Of a stretch of DNA of 64,000 nt, positions 7,698 through 16,104 are shown in pieces. Numbering within the stretch: position 1 is the stretch's first letter; every line of letters starts with the position of its first letter. A program made the translations under genes and the position numbers. Origin of the DNA: Asticcacaulis sp. (GTDB lineage Bacteria > Pseudomonadota > Alphaproteobacteria > Caulobacterales > Caulobacteraceae); assembly GCA_024707255.1 (NCBI GenBank), contig JANQAC010000001.1, positions 248,001 through 312,000 of the forward strand, given 5' to 3'. The notes below the pieces were generated by a model. The model saw nothing but the letters and a program-made list of their open reading frames with translations, made no database searches and had not been told where the DNA came from.

Positions 7698-8573
7698 ATG
7701 AAAACGAAAAACTGGGCATTAGTATTACCTATGGCTGCTGCCTTGTCGAATTGCAGCCCCGCCACCACCCCTGCTGAAACAAAAGAGAATAGCTCGATTT
7801 CGGCAACCGTCGCTTTGAGCGCCATCCCGGATACAAAAGAGGTAACGACGCTCGATCTTCTCAACTATGCTAGGTCTATGCTTTCTTTCAAAAAGCCTGA
7901 CGAGTTCTCGAAGAGCTTTAATGATACTGCGTTGGCAGGCAAGAATTTTGATTTCCATCTAGCTGTTAATAAGAGGGGAGACGAAGGCAGCATCAATTAT
8001 GGTTACGATGCTGATCGTGAAATCTTAACGTTATTGGTACTTCCGGAAGCAGGAACAATTCATCGTGGCGATCACGATACCGATCTTGATTTCAATTATA
8101 TTGTCACAACACATGAAACAATCTTGGGCAAGCCAGGCCCTATGACAAATGCGTACGGTGTTACCAAAAACGTTACTCCTTCATATGAATTTATGGTTGG
8201 AGTGGGCTCTGCATCCGGCGAGTATATGGGCGCGCTTCCCCATACCGAAGTTACCGCCGACCGCAAATTCGTCATGTATGATATCGCCTCTAAAGAATTA
8301 AAATTGACGCCCGAACAGGCTCGAACCGTCGTCAGTGAGATGTGGGCTGAGGTTTCAGGTACATTCAAACCATCAGAGGATGGAAAAATTTTGACCTGCA
8401 AAGAGTCTTCAAAAGACGCGACTATCAACTATCCGTATGAAGAACACTGGACGCAATGCGTCTATTCGGCTCGAATTTCTCACGTTAGAATAGTTTCTAA
8501 AGCTTTTGGCGTCCTCGCAGAGTGGCCCGAGACAGGGAAAGACGCCCTTACCGGCAAATATCTCCGCAACTAA
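7698..8573 (+). CDS. Putative lipoprotein, prophage accessory (moron) gene
   Basis: The 291-residue product starts with a short signal peptide and a lipobox-like LSNCS (Cys at about residue 19), suggesting export and lipidation. The mature part has no recognised domain. The gene is visibly richer in A and T than its phage neighbours. It lies directly after the repressor gene, within the immunity block and before the rightward operators, the usual place for lysogenic-conversion genes. GGGGGAA precedes the ATG. A role in superinfection exclusion or host surface change is possible but unproven. Confidence 0.6.
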   Translation: MKTKNWALVLPMAAALSNCSPATTPAETKENSSISATVALSAIPDTKEVTTLDLLNYARSMLSFKKPDEFSKSFNDTALAGKNFDFHLAVNKRGDEGSINYGYDADREILTLLVLPEAGTIHRGDHDTDLDFNYIVTTHETILGKPGPMTNAYGVTKNVTPSYEFMVGVGSASGEYMGALPHTEVTADRKFVMYDIASKELKLTPEQARTVVSEMWAEVSGTFKPSEDGKILTCKESSKDATINYPYEEHWTQCVYSARISHVRIVSKAFGVLAEWPETGKDALTGKYLRN

Positions 8574-8611
8574 GCAAACACTCCCAAGCGCAACTGCGAC
8601 TAACCCGATTC

Positions 8612-8671
8612 GTACCCAAATTTGATGTGGGTACATTTTGTGTTGACAATAGTTGGTACATTTCGTACCCA
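8612..8671 (+). promoter_or_regulatory. Putative rightward early promoter with paired repressor operators
   Basis: An inverted repeat GTACCC-N11-GGGTAC (8612-8634) precedes TTGACA (8643-8648), a 17-base spacer holding most of GGTACATTTCGTACC (8655-8669), and TACCCA (8666-8671). The geometry is the same as the leftward promoter at 6978-7006, so one repressor should control both. Confidence 0.7.
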
Positions 8672-8704
8672 TATCCCCAACACCAACCTTTTGGAGCTGG
8701 GGCC

Positions 8705-9037
8705 ATGTCCGATACCGCAACACCCGCCAAGCCCGCCAAGACGAAACGGAAGATCCGCACCATCGCCCTGCGCTGTATTCGGGGCGGCGGCATCTGGGTC
8801 TTCGGCGACCGCTATCTCGCCCATGCCGTCCATACCGGCGTCAACGTCACCTATTTCGACATCATGACCGGCCGCGAAATGCGCACCGTGCCCGACGACC
8901 GGTTCGTGCCGGAGAACCTGTCGCACTGGTGGCTGTTCAGCGTCAGCCAGCGCCTGCGCTTCGGCCCCGGCGCCCGCGATCATCACCTGGCCTACCCGAA
9001 TGCCGACCATCGGCTGACCGATCGGAGGGCCGCCTGA
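8705..9037 (+). CDS. Hypothetical phage protein, first gene of the rightward operon
   Basis: This 110-residue protein starts at an ATG preceded by TTGGAG. The N-terminal 20 residues are Lys- and Pro-rich. The centre (IRTIALRCIRGGGIWVFGDR) looks like a small beta-rich fold. It ends in a TGATG junction with the next gene. No family is recognised. Confidence 0.55.
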   Translation: MSDTATPAKPAKTKRKIRTIALRCIRGGGIWVFGDRYLAHAVHTGVNVTYFDIMTGREMRTVPDDRFVPENLSHWWLFSVSQRLRFGPGARDHHLAYPNADHRLTDRRAA

Positions 9038-9398
9038 TGCCCGCCATCAATGACAATGCCGTCGTCGACGTGACGACCGAGGAAGGCCGTCGCCAACGTC
9101 TGGAGCAGCTCAGGGGCGAGGCCCGTAACGCGGCCTATGAGGTCGGCAAGGCCGTCACCCGTTCGGCCATCGCCCAGGGCGCCATGCGTGATTTGGGCGA
9201 CCTGACCAACTTCATGGCGGGCGCCGCCTCGGCCGGGAGCCTTCACCGGCCACCGAAGCCGCTGTGGCCGCCGGCGCGCCGGATCAGATTTACCGCACCC
9301 ATGCCGAGGTGCTGCAGAGCTGGGGCGAAATGCTGATCGCCCTGGCGCAGGACGTGACCCTGCTGGCCAAGCCGCCGGCCAGCGCCACCACCCAGTAG
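9037..9398 (+). CDS. Hypothetical phage protein, frameshifted in a G run
   Basis: The ATG overlaps the preceding stop. The frame reads through a helical region to TNFMAGAASAG, then a missing G near 9236-9238 diverts it. Adding one G continues the protein with EPSPATEAAVAAG and HAEVLQSWGEMLIALAQDV to a TAG at 9396-9398, giving about 120 residues. Composition is consistent across the repaired join. Function unknown. Confidence 0.55.
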
Positions 9399-9467
9399 CT
9401 TCCCCTTTCCGTTTTGCGTCGACAAGCCCGGTTCTCACCATGCTCATGCCGGGCCCCACGCAAACGG

Positions 9468-9610
9468 CCGCTGCCGGCGGGTTCATCCCCCCCTTAGCCC
9501 ACCCGACCGGCAGCGGTCGAAACCTTTCCCCCTCGCGCCGCGCATCCCCCCTTTCCCGACGCGGCGCACACCGCCTCCCTCGCGTTTCCTGAACCTCGCG
9601 CGGGGGAGGC
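9468..9610. other. Cluster of three stable hairpins in a noncoding gap
   Basis: Between 9399 and 9636 no convincing gene is seen. Three GC-rich inverted repeats follow each other: CCGCTGCCGG with CCGGCAGCGG (9468-9477 / 9507-9516), GCGCCGCG with CGCGGCGC (9535-9542 / 9560-9567), and GCCTCCC with GGGAGGC (9573-9579 / 9604-9610). There is no T-run, so a simple terminator is unlikely. A structured RNA, antitermination target or processing region are options. Confidence 0.45.
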
Positions 9611-9636
9611 CCTTTTCCCCACCCGGAGCCCGGACC

Positions 9637-9855
9637 GTGCCCCAGCCTTATCACCCGCCGCATGAAGACTTTCCCGGCCATCAGGGCCTGAAGCCGCGCC
9701 AGCCGGCCATGGAAGGCCAGCCACCGCAGATCTTCATGGACCGCCGCCGCGGCCGCCTGGTCACGACCGGCGACGATACCCCCACCCTTATCGCCCTGAC
9801 CGCCTGCCTGGTTGGACTGATCTGCCTCTTTGTCATCGGAAAGGCCCTGTCATGA
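9637..9855 (+). CDS. Small single-pass phage membrane protein
   Basis: The GTG-initiated 72-residue protein has a Pro-rich cytoplasmic-like N-terminus and one membrane helix near the C-terminus (about residues 50-69, LIALTACLVGLICLFVIGKA). The stop overlaps the start of the next membrane protein gene. Function unknown. Confidence 0.55.
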   Translation: MPQPYHPPHEDFPGHQGLKPRQPAMEGQPPQIFMDRRRGRLVTTGDDTPTLIALTACLVGLICLFVIGKALS

Positions 9856-10181
9856 GCAAGCCCTCTCACCGCGCCGCCGCCGGCCTCAACAAACGCGCCC
9901 GCCAGCACTATCCGCGCATCAAGGCCATGCCCGAGGACCCCGCCGCCGATACGGCCGATCTTGCTGAAGGTGACGACGACCTGTCCGTGGCCAATGTCGA
10001 AGGCGGCTGGTCCGGCCACAAGTCAGACCTCGACTGGCCGATCGAGACCGATGATCCGTGGATGGTCGGGCTCGCCATCGCCGCCCTGTTCGTCATGGGC
10101 GTCGGCATCCTCACCGTTATCGGCGGCCTGGGCTTCGGCCTGTGGCACATGGGTGCCGCCCTTTTCCATTCCCTTGATTAG
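9852..10181 (+). CDS. Small phage membrane protein
   Basis: The 109-residue protein has a basic N-terminus (SHRAAAGLNKRARQHYPR), an acidic middle and one membrane helix at about residues 70-95 rich in Gly and Val. It overlaps the previous small membrane gene by 4 bases, so the two may act together. No family is recognised. Confidence 0.55.
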   Translation: MSKPSHRAAAGLNKRARQHYPRIKAMPEDPAADTADLAEGDDDLSVANVEGGWSGHKSDLDWPIETDDPWMVGLAIAALFVMGVGILTVIGGLGFGLWHMGAALFHSLD

Positions 10182-10191
10182 GAGACCGGCC

Positions 10192-10604
10192 ATGTTCGAC
10201 GCCGCACCCGCCCATTCGCCACATCCGTTCGATCTGCATGTCGGCGGCCGGGTCCGCACCCGGCGCAAGCTGCTGGGCCTCAGCCAGGAAGCCCTGGCCG
10301 AAGGCATCGGCCTCACCTTCCAGCAGGCGCAGAAATACGAGCGCGGATCGAACCGGATCAGCGCCTCGAAGCTGTACGAGATCGCCATCACCCTGAAAAC
10401 GCCGATGGCCTGGTTCTGCGAAGGCTATGGCGCCGCGCCCGGCGAATATGTGGAGGCCGCCGACGAAGCCGCGATCCACGCCTTCCTGATGACGACCGAA
10501 GGTATCGCCCCGGCGCGCGCCTTCCCCAGGTGACCAGCCTGCGCCAGCGCAAGCGCCTGCTCGACCTGATCCAATCCATGGCCGACACGGCCGACGATCT
10601 CTAA
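10192..10604 (+). CDS. XRE-family transcriptional regulator (frameshifted near its end)
   Basis: The frame starting at 10192 (TTAGGAG upstream) encodes a Cro/CI-type helix-turn-helix at about residues 15-68, with VRTRRKLLGLSQEALAEGIG and FQQAQKYERGSNRISASKL. This layout is common in alphaproteobacterial XRE regulators. The frame stops at 10533, but adding one C to the C4 run near 10526 continues it as QVTSLRQRKRLLDLIQSMAD to TAA at 10602-10604, a typical helical end. It lies just upstream of the clamp-like gene and may regulate the rightward operon. Confidence 0.75.
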
Positions 10605-10624
10605 CCCCCACCCGGAGCCCTTCC

Positions 10625-11758
10625 ATGCCGATCGAAACCGAAAGCGCCACCAGCGCGCCTGATGATGTCACCCTCGCGCCCGCCCAGCCCGACCTGGTCG
10701 AGGACGCCGAAGCCACGAGCCCGTCGGAAGAGACACCGGCGGAGGAGAAGGCCCCGCCCGAACCCTTCCTGTGCGCCGTGTCGGCCGATCTGTTCCGCCG
10801 CGCCTTCCTGGCCGCCTCGAAGGAAGAACACCGCCACTATCTGATGGGCGTCCATATCGAGCCCTGTGACGCCGGCGGCGCCATGCTTTCGGCCACCGAT
10901 GGCCATATCGCTGTCATCGTTCATGACCCGGATGCCTATGTGAAGGGCCGGGCCATCATCCGGCTTAACAAGCTGATGCTCCGTGCCTGCAAGGCCGAGC
11001 GCGGCGACCTGACCGGCACCGAGCGGGTGCTGATGATCAACTGCGCGGAAGATCTGCTCGACACCGCCATGATCGCCCATGTGCCCTATGCCGATAGCGA
11101 CACCTCGCGCGATCACGCCTTCGGCCTGATTGACGAACCGTCCGAGCAGGTGATCGCCTCGGAATATGGCGATTTCCGTATCAATGAGACCTATCCGCGC
11201 CTCGATGCGATCATCCCGCGCGATATGCAGCCCGGCTATTCGGGCGTGGCCCTCAATGCTCTGCAGCTTAAGCCCATCATCGAGGCGCTGAAACCGGCCG
11301 TCGGCAAGGCGTGCCCCATCGCCGTCTTTACAGCCGAGCAATCGCCCGAAGCCTCGGCCATCCTGGTCAAGCCGGGCCGGACCACCACCCTGCTCAATGG
11401 CCGGGCGCTCGAAGCTATGGCCATCATCATGCCGATCCGTATCGACACCGAGGCCGGCCCCGCCGACTGGGCCCCGAATGCGCCCGATCGCCGCGTGTTC
11501 CTGGCCGACCTGGAAGACCGCGACCTGGTGGTGGCCGATGACGGCTTCACCTGCCTGTCGCGCGGCGTCCATACCGTGCATGACGACCCAGACATGACCA
11601 TCGGTACATGCTCGCTCTATATCGAATGCGCCGACGGCAAGCACTATCTCGATTGTCAGCTCAATGACGACGGCAGCCTGGCCGGTCTCAGCCGGTATTT
11701 CGGGCCCATCGGCGTGAAGCCTGGTCAGCCGGTGCGCAAGGTCGAGCCTTCCGCATGA
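10625..11758 (+). CDS. Phage sliding-clamp-like (DNA polymerase III beta) protein
   Basis: After an acidic Pro/Glu-rich N-terminus of about 48 residues, the 377-residue protein follows the beta-clamp pattern: YLMGVHIEP, GGAMLSATDGHIAVIVHD (about residues 87-104), and YPRLDAIIP near residue 198, which matches the YPxxxxxxP motif of DnaN. A segment ending ALEAMAIIMPIRID (about residues 263-276) recalls the VMPMR end of DnaN. A further 100 residues follow. It would encircle DNA and tether a polymerase during phage replication. It is coupled to the next gene by ATGA at 11755-11758. The clamp fold is inferred from motif pattern only. Confidence 0.6.
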   Translation: MPIETESATSAPDDVTLAPAQPDLVEDAEATSPSEETPAEEKAPPEPFLCAVSADLFRRAFLAASKEEHRHYLMGVHIEPCDAGGAMLSATDGHIAVIVHDPDAYVKGRAIIRLNKLMLRACKAERGDLTGTERVLMINCAEDLLDTAMIAHVPYADSDTSRDHAFGLIDEPSEQVIASEYGDFRINETYPRLDAIIPRDMQPGYSGVALNALQLKPIIEALKPAVGKACPIAVFTAEQSPEASAILVKPGRTTTLLNGRALEAMAIIMPIRIDTEAGPADWAPNAPDRRVFLADLEDRDLVVADDGFTCLSRGVHTVHDDPDMTIGTCSLYIECADGKHYLDCQLNDDGSLAGLSRYFGPIGVKPGQPVRKVEPSA

Positions 11759-12174
11759 ACGCCGAGATCAAACCCCTTCTGACGGCGCGCCAGCGCTTGG
11801 AAAAAGCTCTGCAGCACGAGTCGCAGGACTTACCCCGCGAAGCCAATACCTATGTCAGGGTCGGCGATGTGCGGGCCATCATGCACGAAGCCGATCTCTG
11901 GAAAACGCGCGCCCTGGCCGCCGGCTATACCCCGGAGGCCAGCGAGTTTTACGCCAGCCTCACGCAAATACGTGAGGGCCGCCCGCCGATGCACCTCATG
12001 GCGGCCTATGAACCCACCCAAATGAACGATCCGCGCCCGTACAAGGTCTCGCAGCTTTTGGCGGACGGCAAACGGACGGTCGCCGCCTGGCCGACCGAAA
12101 CCGAGGCATTCGAGTGCCTGCTGGCGATCGTTATCCGCGCAGATAAGGCGAAGGATCAGGGGAAAAGGCCATGA
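11755..12174 (+). CDS. Hypothetical phage protein
   Basis: This 139-residue protein overlaps the clamp-like gene at its start and the next gene at its end (ATGA at both junctions). The N-terminal half is helical and charged. No known domain is visible. Its coupling to the clamp gene suggests a replication-associated role, which is inference. Confidence 0.55.
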   Translation: MNAEIKPLLTARQRLEKALQHESQDLPREANTYVRVGDVRAIMHEADLWKTRALAAGYTPEASEFYASLTQIREGRPPMHLMAAYEPTQMNDPRPYKVSQLLADGKRTVAAWPTETEAFECLLAIVIRADKAKDQGKRP

Positions 12175-12500
12175 CCGGACACCGTGCCATCCTCAATATG
12201 CCGTTTCCGGCCTCCTGCATAAATGCGATCCGCGCCGGCCGCGCCCTGGGCGAAGCCAACATGACCATGGCCTTCGAGCTGGACCAGGTCACCACGCCCC
12301 AGGAAGCCCTGGCCTTCGAGGTGACGCACCTGGTGACCGGCCTGCATACCGCTGTCGTCTGCACCGATGACGCACCCCGTATGGCCGCCGAAAAGACAGA
12401 GCAGTTTAAGCGACTGCTGTCCGAGGCCATCGCTCACCTCCAGACCCTCGAAGCCGGTCTGACCACCGAAACCGTCAATTCCGAAAGGCCGGACGCATGA
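12171..12500 (+). CDS. Hypothetical phage protein
   Basis: The 109-residue protein is mostly helical and contains FPASCINAIRAGRALGEANM near the N-terminus. It is coupled by 4-base overlaps to the genes on both sides. No family is recognised. Confidence 0.55.
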   Translation: MTGHRAILNMPFPASCINAIRAGRALGEANMTMAFELDQVTTPQEALAFEVTHLVTGLHTAVVCTDDAPRMAAEKTEQFKRLLSEAIAHLQTLEAGLTTETVNSERPDA

Positions 12501-14495
12501 CCAGCATTTCCAACAAACCCGTGTTCCAGGCCACACTATTGCAATTGGCCGTCGCCCCCGAAAATATCCGCGCCGGGGACGACGTCGACAGCGAAATCGA
12601 CGAACTGGCCGAGACCCTCCTGGCCGGCCAGATTCAACCGCTGTTGGTACGCGCCGGGGGCGAAAAATGCCTGAAAGACTGGCTCATCCTTGATGGCCGC
12701 CGCCGCTTCCTGGCCTATGAGCTGCTCTGGCAGGACGGCCGGATAGATAACGAATTCTCCATCGACTGCATCCTGTGCGAAACGCCGGAGGAGATCGCCG
12801 CGGCGGCGATTGTGGCCAATAGCGCCCGCTTGGAAATAACCAAGGCCGATTACCTGCTGGCCGTTCATCGCCTGATGAGCCAGTTCAAGACGCCGGAAGA
12901 GATCGGGCGCATCCTGGGTGTGGATGCCGGCGCCGTGCGCCAGGTTGCCCGCCTGGGCAGCCTCGACAAGGTGTTCCTGCAAGCCTTCAAGGAAGACCGG
13001 ATCAGCCTGAAGGGCCTGAAACAGATCGCCCGGCTGAAGGACGCCGATGCGCTGTCGGAATTGAAACAACGGCTTGAAGGCGATGGCGAGATTCATGACT
13101 ACCAGTTGCCCGATGCGACTCGGAGCGCCCTGACAGCCCAGTCCCGCCTGCTGGATGTTTTCAGCCTCGAAGACTATACCGCCGCCGGCGGCCGCATCGA
13201 ATCCGACCTGTTCGGCGAACTGCCGGACCAGTTGCTGGATGGTCAAATCGCCTTTGACCGGTGGATGGCCGCCACTCAGCCCATAGCCGGCCTGCTGGCC
13301 GAACAGGGCCTCCAGGTGCATCACATGGTGGTCACGGCCGGCGATCCGCCGGGCACGGTGGCGCTCGATTATAACTATGACAGCGGCAGCACCTACCCCG
13401 AGCGGATGGACACGGATAACGCCATCGAAAGCTTCAAGCCGTCGCTCACGGCTGCCCTGGCCGCCAACGATCGCGCCGCCTATATCGAGGCGCTTAAAGA
13501 TCAGGCTCTGAAGCGGCTCGACCACGCCAAGGTGGTGGCCCAGCCACAGGCCCCTGTCGCCGCCGTCGTCACCTTCAGCCAGTACAATGGTTTGACGATC
13601 AAGTTTTACGCCGACCAGGCCGAATACAAGGCCCGGCTCAAGGCAAAGCAAACCGCTCCGGACGCCCCGGCCATACGCAACAGCCTGGTCAATCGCCTGA
13701 AACTGCCCCACGCCAGAACGCGCGTGGACGTGCAAAGCTACGGCACACTGCTGCACCAGAAGGTGACCAGCATCGCCGGCAAGGCCCTGGCCTGCGAACT
13801 GGCGGCCAACCCGACGGCCGCGCTCGATACGCAGATCTCGGCCCAGTTTCAGCAATGCCTGCTGCATAGCTACAATTCAGACAGCACCACCAACCTGCTG
13901 AAGCTGTCGGTGGGCCGGATCATCAGTTTGCAACGCATCGATGCGGACGATATCCGCCGGCCGCTGGTCGACCGGCTGAAAGCCTGGCGGGATCAATATA
14001 CCGCGAGCGGCCTGTATCCGTTCGAGTGGGTTCAGTCCCTGGACATGACCGCCAAGCTGGAGCTGCTGGCGCTGATCACCGCCCTGCAGGTCGATACCTT
14101 CGAGCAGAAAAAACAACGAGCTCCGCCTCGATGCCCGCGCCGAGGCCGCCCATATCGCCCGCGCCATCGGCCACGATATCCGCAAGCATTATAAGCCCGA
14201 GGCCGACTTCTACGCCCAGTGCAGCAAGAAACAGCTCATAGATTTCATCGACCAGATGAAGGTGGCCACACGGCCCTTCGAGAAGATGAAGACGGCCGAG
14301 CTGGCCGAAGAGGTGGCCAAGCTGGCCGCGGCGCATAACTTCATCCCGCCCGCCTTCCAGTTTGAACTGGTTGAAGACGAGGCGGTCACGACCGATGACA
14401 ACGCCGAAGATGCCGATATCGACCTCAGCGACGACCAGGACGTCGACACCTTCGACGAAGAAGAGGTCGGCGACGACGACGAGGTGCCGGCATGA
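12497..14495 (+). CDS. Long phage ParB-like protein (frameshifted in an A run)
   Basis: The N-terminal part (about residues 10-180) has the ParB pattern: IRAGDDVDSEIDELAETLLA, the ILDGRRRFLAYELL box, and a helix-turn-helix around KTPEEIGRILGVDAGAVRQV. The long middle and C-terminal regions are typical of phage and island ParB relatives of about 660 residues. At the A6 run 14108-14113 the frame breaks. Removing one A restores NNELRLDARAEAAHIARAIG and continues through 14256 to an acidic tail rich in Asp/Glu, ending at 14495. The role may be DNA partition or regulation. Lack of a ParA neighbour argues against classic partition. Confidence 0.75.
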
Positions 14496-14506
14496 GCATT
14501 CATGAT

Positions 14507-15166
14507 TTATTTGTTGGACCTAACTTCCCAAATTTCAGCTCTATAGTCTTGAATAAGGGCGCCATTGGAATACCGCGAGCAATATTTGAACGGGAAGCTA
14601 TCAGTCTTTTCCTCTTTGAAAACATCGAGGTAAGTCAGCTTCACCGAGATGTAAAGCGTCGCTGCACCGTGTTCGACAAGCTTGTAATCGTCTTCATTAA
14701 ACCCTTCCTCTGTCCTAAGTTCCGGTTCGTCAGGAGCGCCAGGAAATATCGTCCGAATTTCGTGATGTGCCATGACAGGTCCGCCGATCGGTGCATCCGG
14801 ATCGAGTGCATTGCTCAGTTTGGTAAAACAGATAACTTCGATCTTCAAGGACGCTGCAGGCGTTCTTCCGAGGTTCGTAAGCTTCAGCGACATAGCAACA
14901 CGGCCAGTGCTGTCAAAGGACACGCCATCGATGTCACACCGAACGTAGGCACGATGTTCAAGACGCTGTGCTTTTCGGTTGTCGAAATAACCGACGCCTG
15001 CGACACAAAGCGCAACAAAGGCAACCAGGCTACCGATTGCATTCCAGTTGAGTCTGTCGTCCGGAATCCGGCAGCCCACCAAAACACCAATGAACATTGC
15101 AAACAACAGCACAGAGACGACAAGCAGTCGTCTTTCAAGCTTCGTCAGTTCATTCCACCTATCCAC
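14507..15166 (-). CDS. Two-helix membrane protein, probable accessory gene
   Basis: This 219-residue protein is on the opposite strand within the rightward operon. Two membrane helices lie at about residues 13-32 (RRLLVVSVLLFAMFIGVLVG) and 44-62, followed by a soluble region of about 150 residues with alternating hydrophobic strands. GTG at 15166 is preferred to an upstream TTG at 15193 because GGAGAGG lies five bases before it. Base composition is more AT-rich than the flanking phage genes. The arrangement suits a moron gene expressed in the lysogen. No family is recognised. Confidence 0.6.
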   Translation of the reverse strand: MDRWNELTKLERRLLVVSVLLFAMFIGVLVGCRIPDDRLNWNAIGSLVAFVALCVAGVGYFDNRKAQRLEHRAYVRCDIDGVSFDSTGRVAMSLKLTNLGRTPAASLKIEVICFTKLSNALDPDAPIGGPVMAHHEIRTIFPGAPDEPELRTEEGFNEDDYKLVEHGAATLYISVKLTYLDVFKEEKTDSFPFKYCSRYSNGALIQDYRAEIWEVRSNK

Positions 15167-15237
15167 ACAAACCTCTCCACAACCCCTTCCCAAGCTTTAG
15201 CCTGGAACCATCCAGGCGCGCAACTCGAGGTGCTCGT

Positions 15238-15390
15238 ATGAGCACCTATTACTGGACAGGCTACGCCGGCTTCCATGCCGCCAAGAAAGCCGCCCGCGAG
15301 ACCGGCCGGCCAGAGCCCACACGGCTCGAATATGCCGCCTCCCAGCCCCGGCTGATCCCCATTCTCACACGCGTTCAACAGGCGATCTGA
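15238..15390 (+). CDS. Hypothetical small phage protein
   Basis: A 50-residue product, MSTYYWTGYAGFHAAKKAAR at its start, preceded by GAGGTG. It lies just upstream of the 15394 gene. Function unknown. Confidence 0.45.
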   Translation: MSTYYWTGYAGFHAAKKAARETGRPEPTRLEYAASQPRLIPILTRVQQAI

Positions 15391-15393
15391 TCT

Positions 15394-15975
15394 ATGACTC
15401 AACCTCACTTGTTTAGCTTCACCCCCGCCGATCAGTATCGGGTTCATCATGTCCTGGATATGCTTGATGGATTCTCGGATGGCATAGATGCCGACCGTCT
15501 CGCCGCCGGAATCGCGTTCGCCAGGTCAGGCATCAAGCCCGACCAAATTCCCGAGGACCTGGTCGACCTGTTCGCGTCATTTTACCTCGGCGCCAAAGAG
15601 GCCGGCGAGTGGACGCGCGAAAACGATGACAGTCAAAAGATCGAGGCAAAAGCCGACATTGAGCGCATCATGGCCGAGAGCCTGAAGACGCCTTTGCCAG
15701 ACGCTTCGGAAGTCCAGAAGCTGCTGCACGAACGCGACCGTATCCTGCGTGACCTCCGGAACCAAATCGTTCCCTTCGATAAGTTCAAGTCCGATTTTGC
15801 CGACGAGTTGGTGAAGCAGTTTGGTCAGGAAAAAGACAAGGATGGCGATGATGTCCGTGAATATGGCCTAGGCGCCGCTGAAGGATATTACGACGACCCC
15901 GATATGTGGGAAGACGGCACGATCGATCCTGCCTTTTGCGCCAAAACCGATCTCAGCTACTGGGAGACCGAGTAG
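15394..15975 (+). CDS. Hypothetical phage protein
   Basis: The 193-residue acidic protein is predicted largely helical, with a charged coiled segment at about residues 70-125. The acidic C-terminus contains YYDDPDMWEDG. It begins 3 bases after the previous gene. No recognised family. Confidence 0.55.
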   Translation: MTQPHLFSFTPADQYRVHHVLDMLDGFSDGIDADRLAAGIAFARSGIKPDQIPEDLVDLFASFYLGAKEAGEWTRENDDSQKIEAKADIERIMAESLKTPLPDASEVQKLLHERDRILRDLRNQIVPFDKFKSDFADELVKQFGQEKDKDGDDVREYGLGAAEGYYDDPDMWEDGTIDPAFCAKTDLSYWETE

Positions 15976-16104
15976 ATGCTGGAGATCCTGAAATTTATTT
16001 TCCGCGACTTCTGGACCTGGGCCGGCACCGCCGCCCTGCTGTCGATCATCGCCCAGGGCCTGATTACGGCGGTCGGGATCATCGTCACCGGGAGGAAGGA
16101 ATGA
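15976..16104 (+). CDS. Very small single-pass membrane protein
   Basis: The 42-residue ORF starts at the base after the previous stop and ends in an ATGA overlap with the Gp37/Gp68 gene (16101-16104). Its sequence has an amphipathic start (MLEILKFIFRDFWTW) and one membrane helix (about residues 17-37). The GGAGGAAGGA at its 3' end serves as ribosome-binding site for the next gene. Its size alone gives weak support; the tight junctions help. Confidence 0.45.
   Translation: MLEILKFIFRDFWTWAGTAALLSIIAQGLITAVGIIVTGRKE

Noticed and set aside
14108..14113. Programmed -1 frameshift at AAAAAAC in ParB
   Set aside because: The zero-frame phase is AAA AAA C and the downstream coding frame is +1, not -1, so the classic slippery-site reading does not fit.
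14492..15241. Plus ORF of about 250 codons after ParB
   Set aside because: The opposite-strand frame has two clear TM helices and its own ribosome-binding site; the plus frame looks like its shadow.
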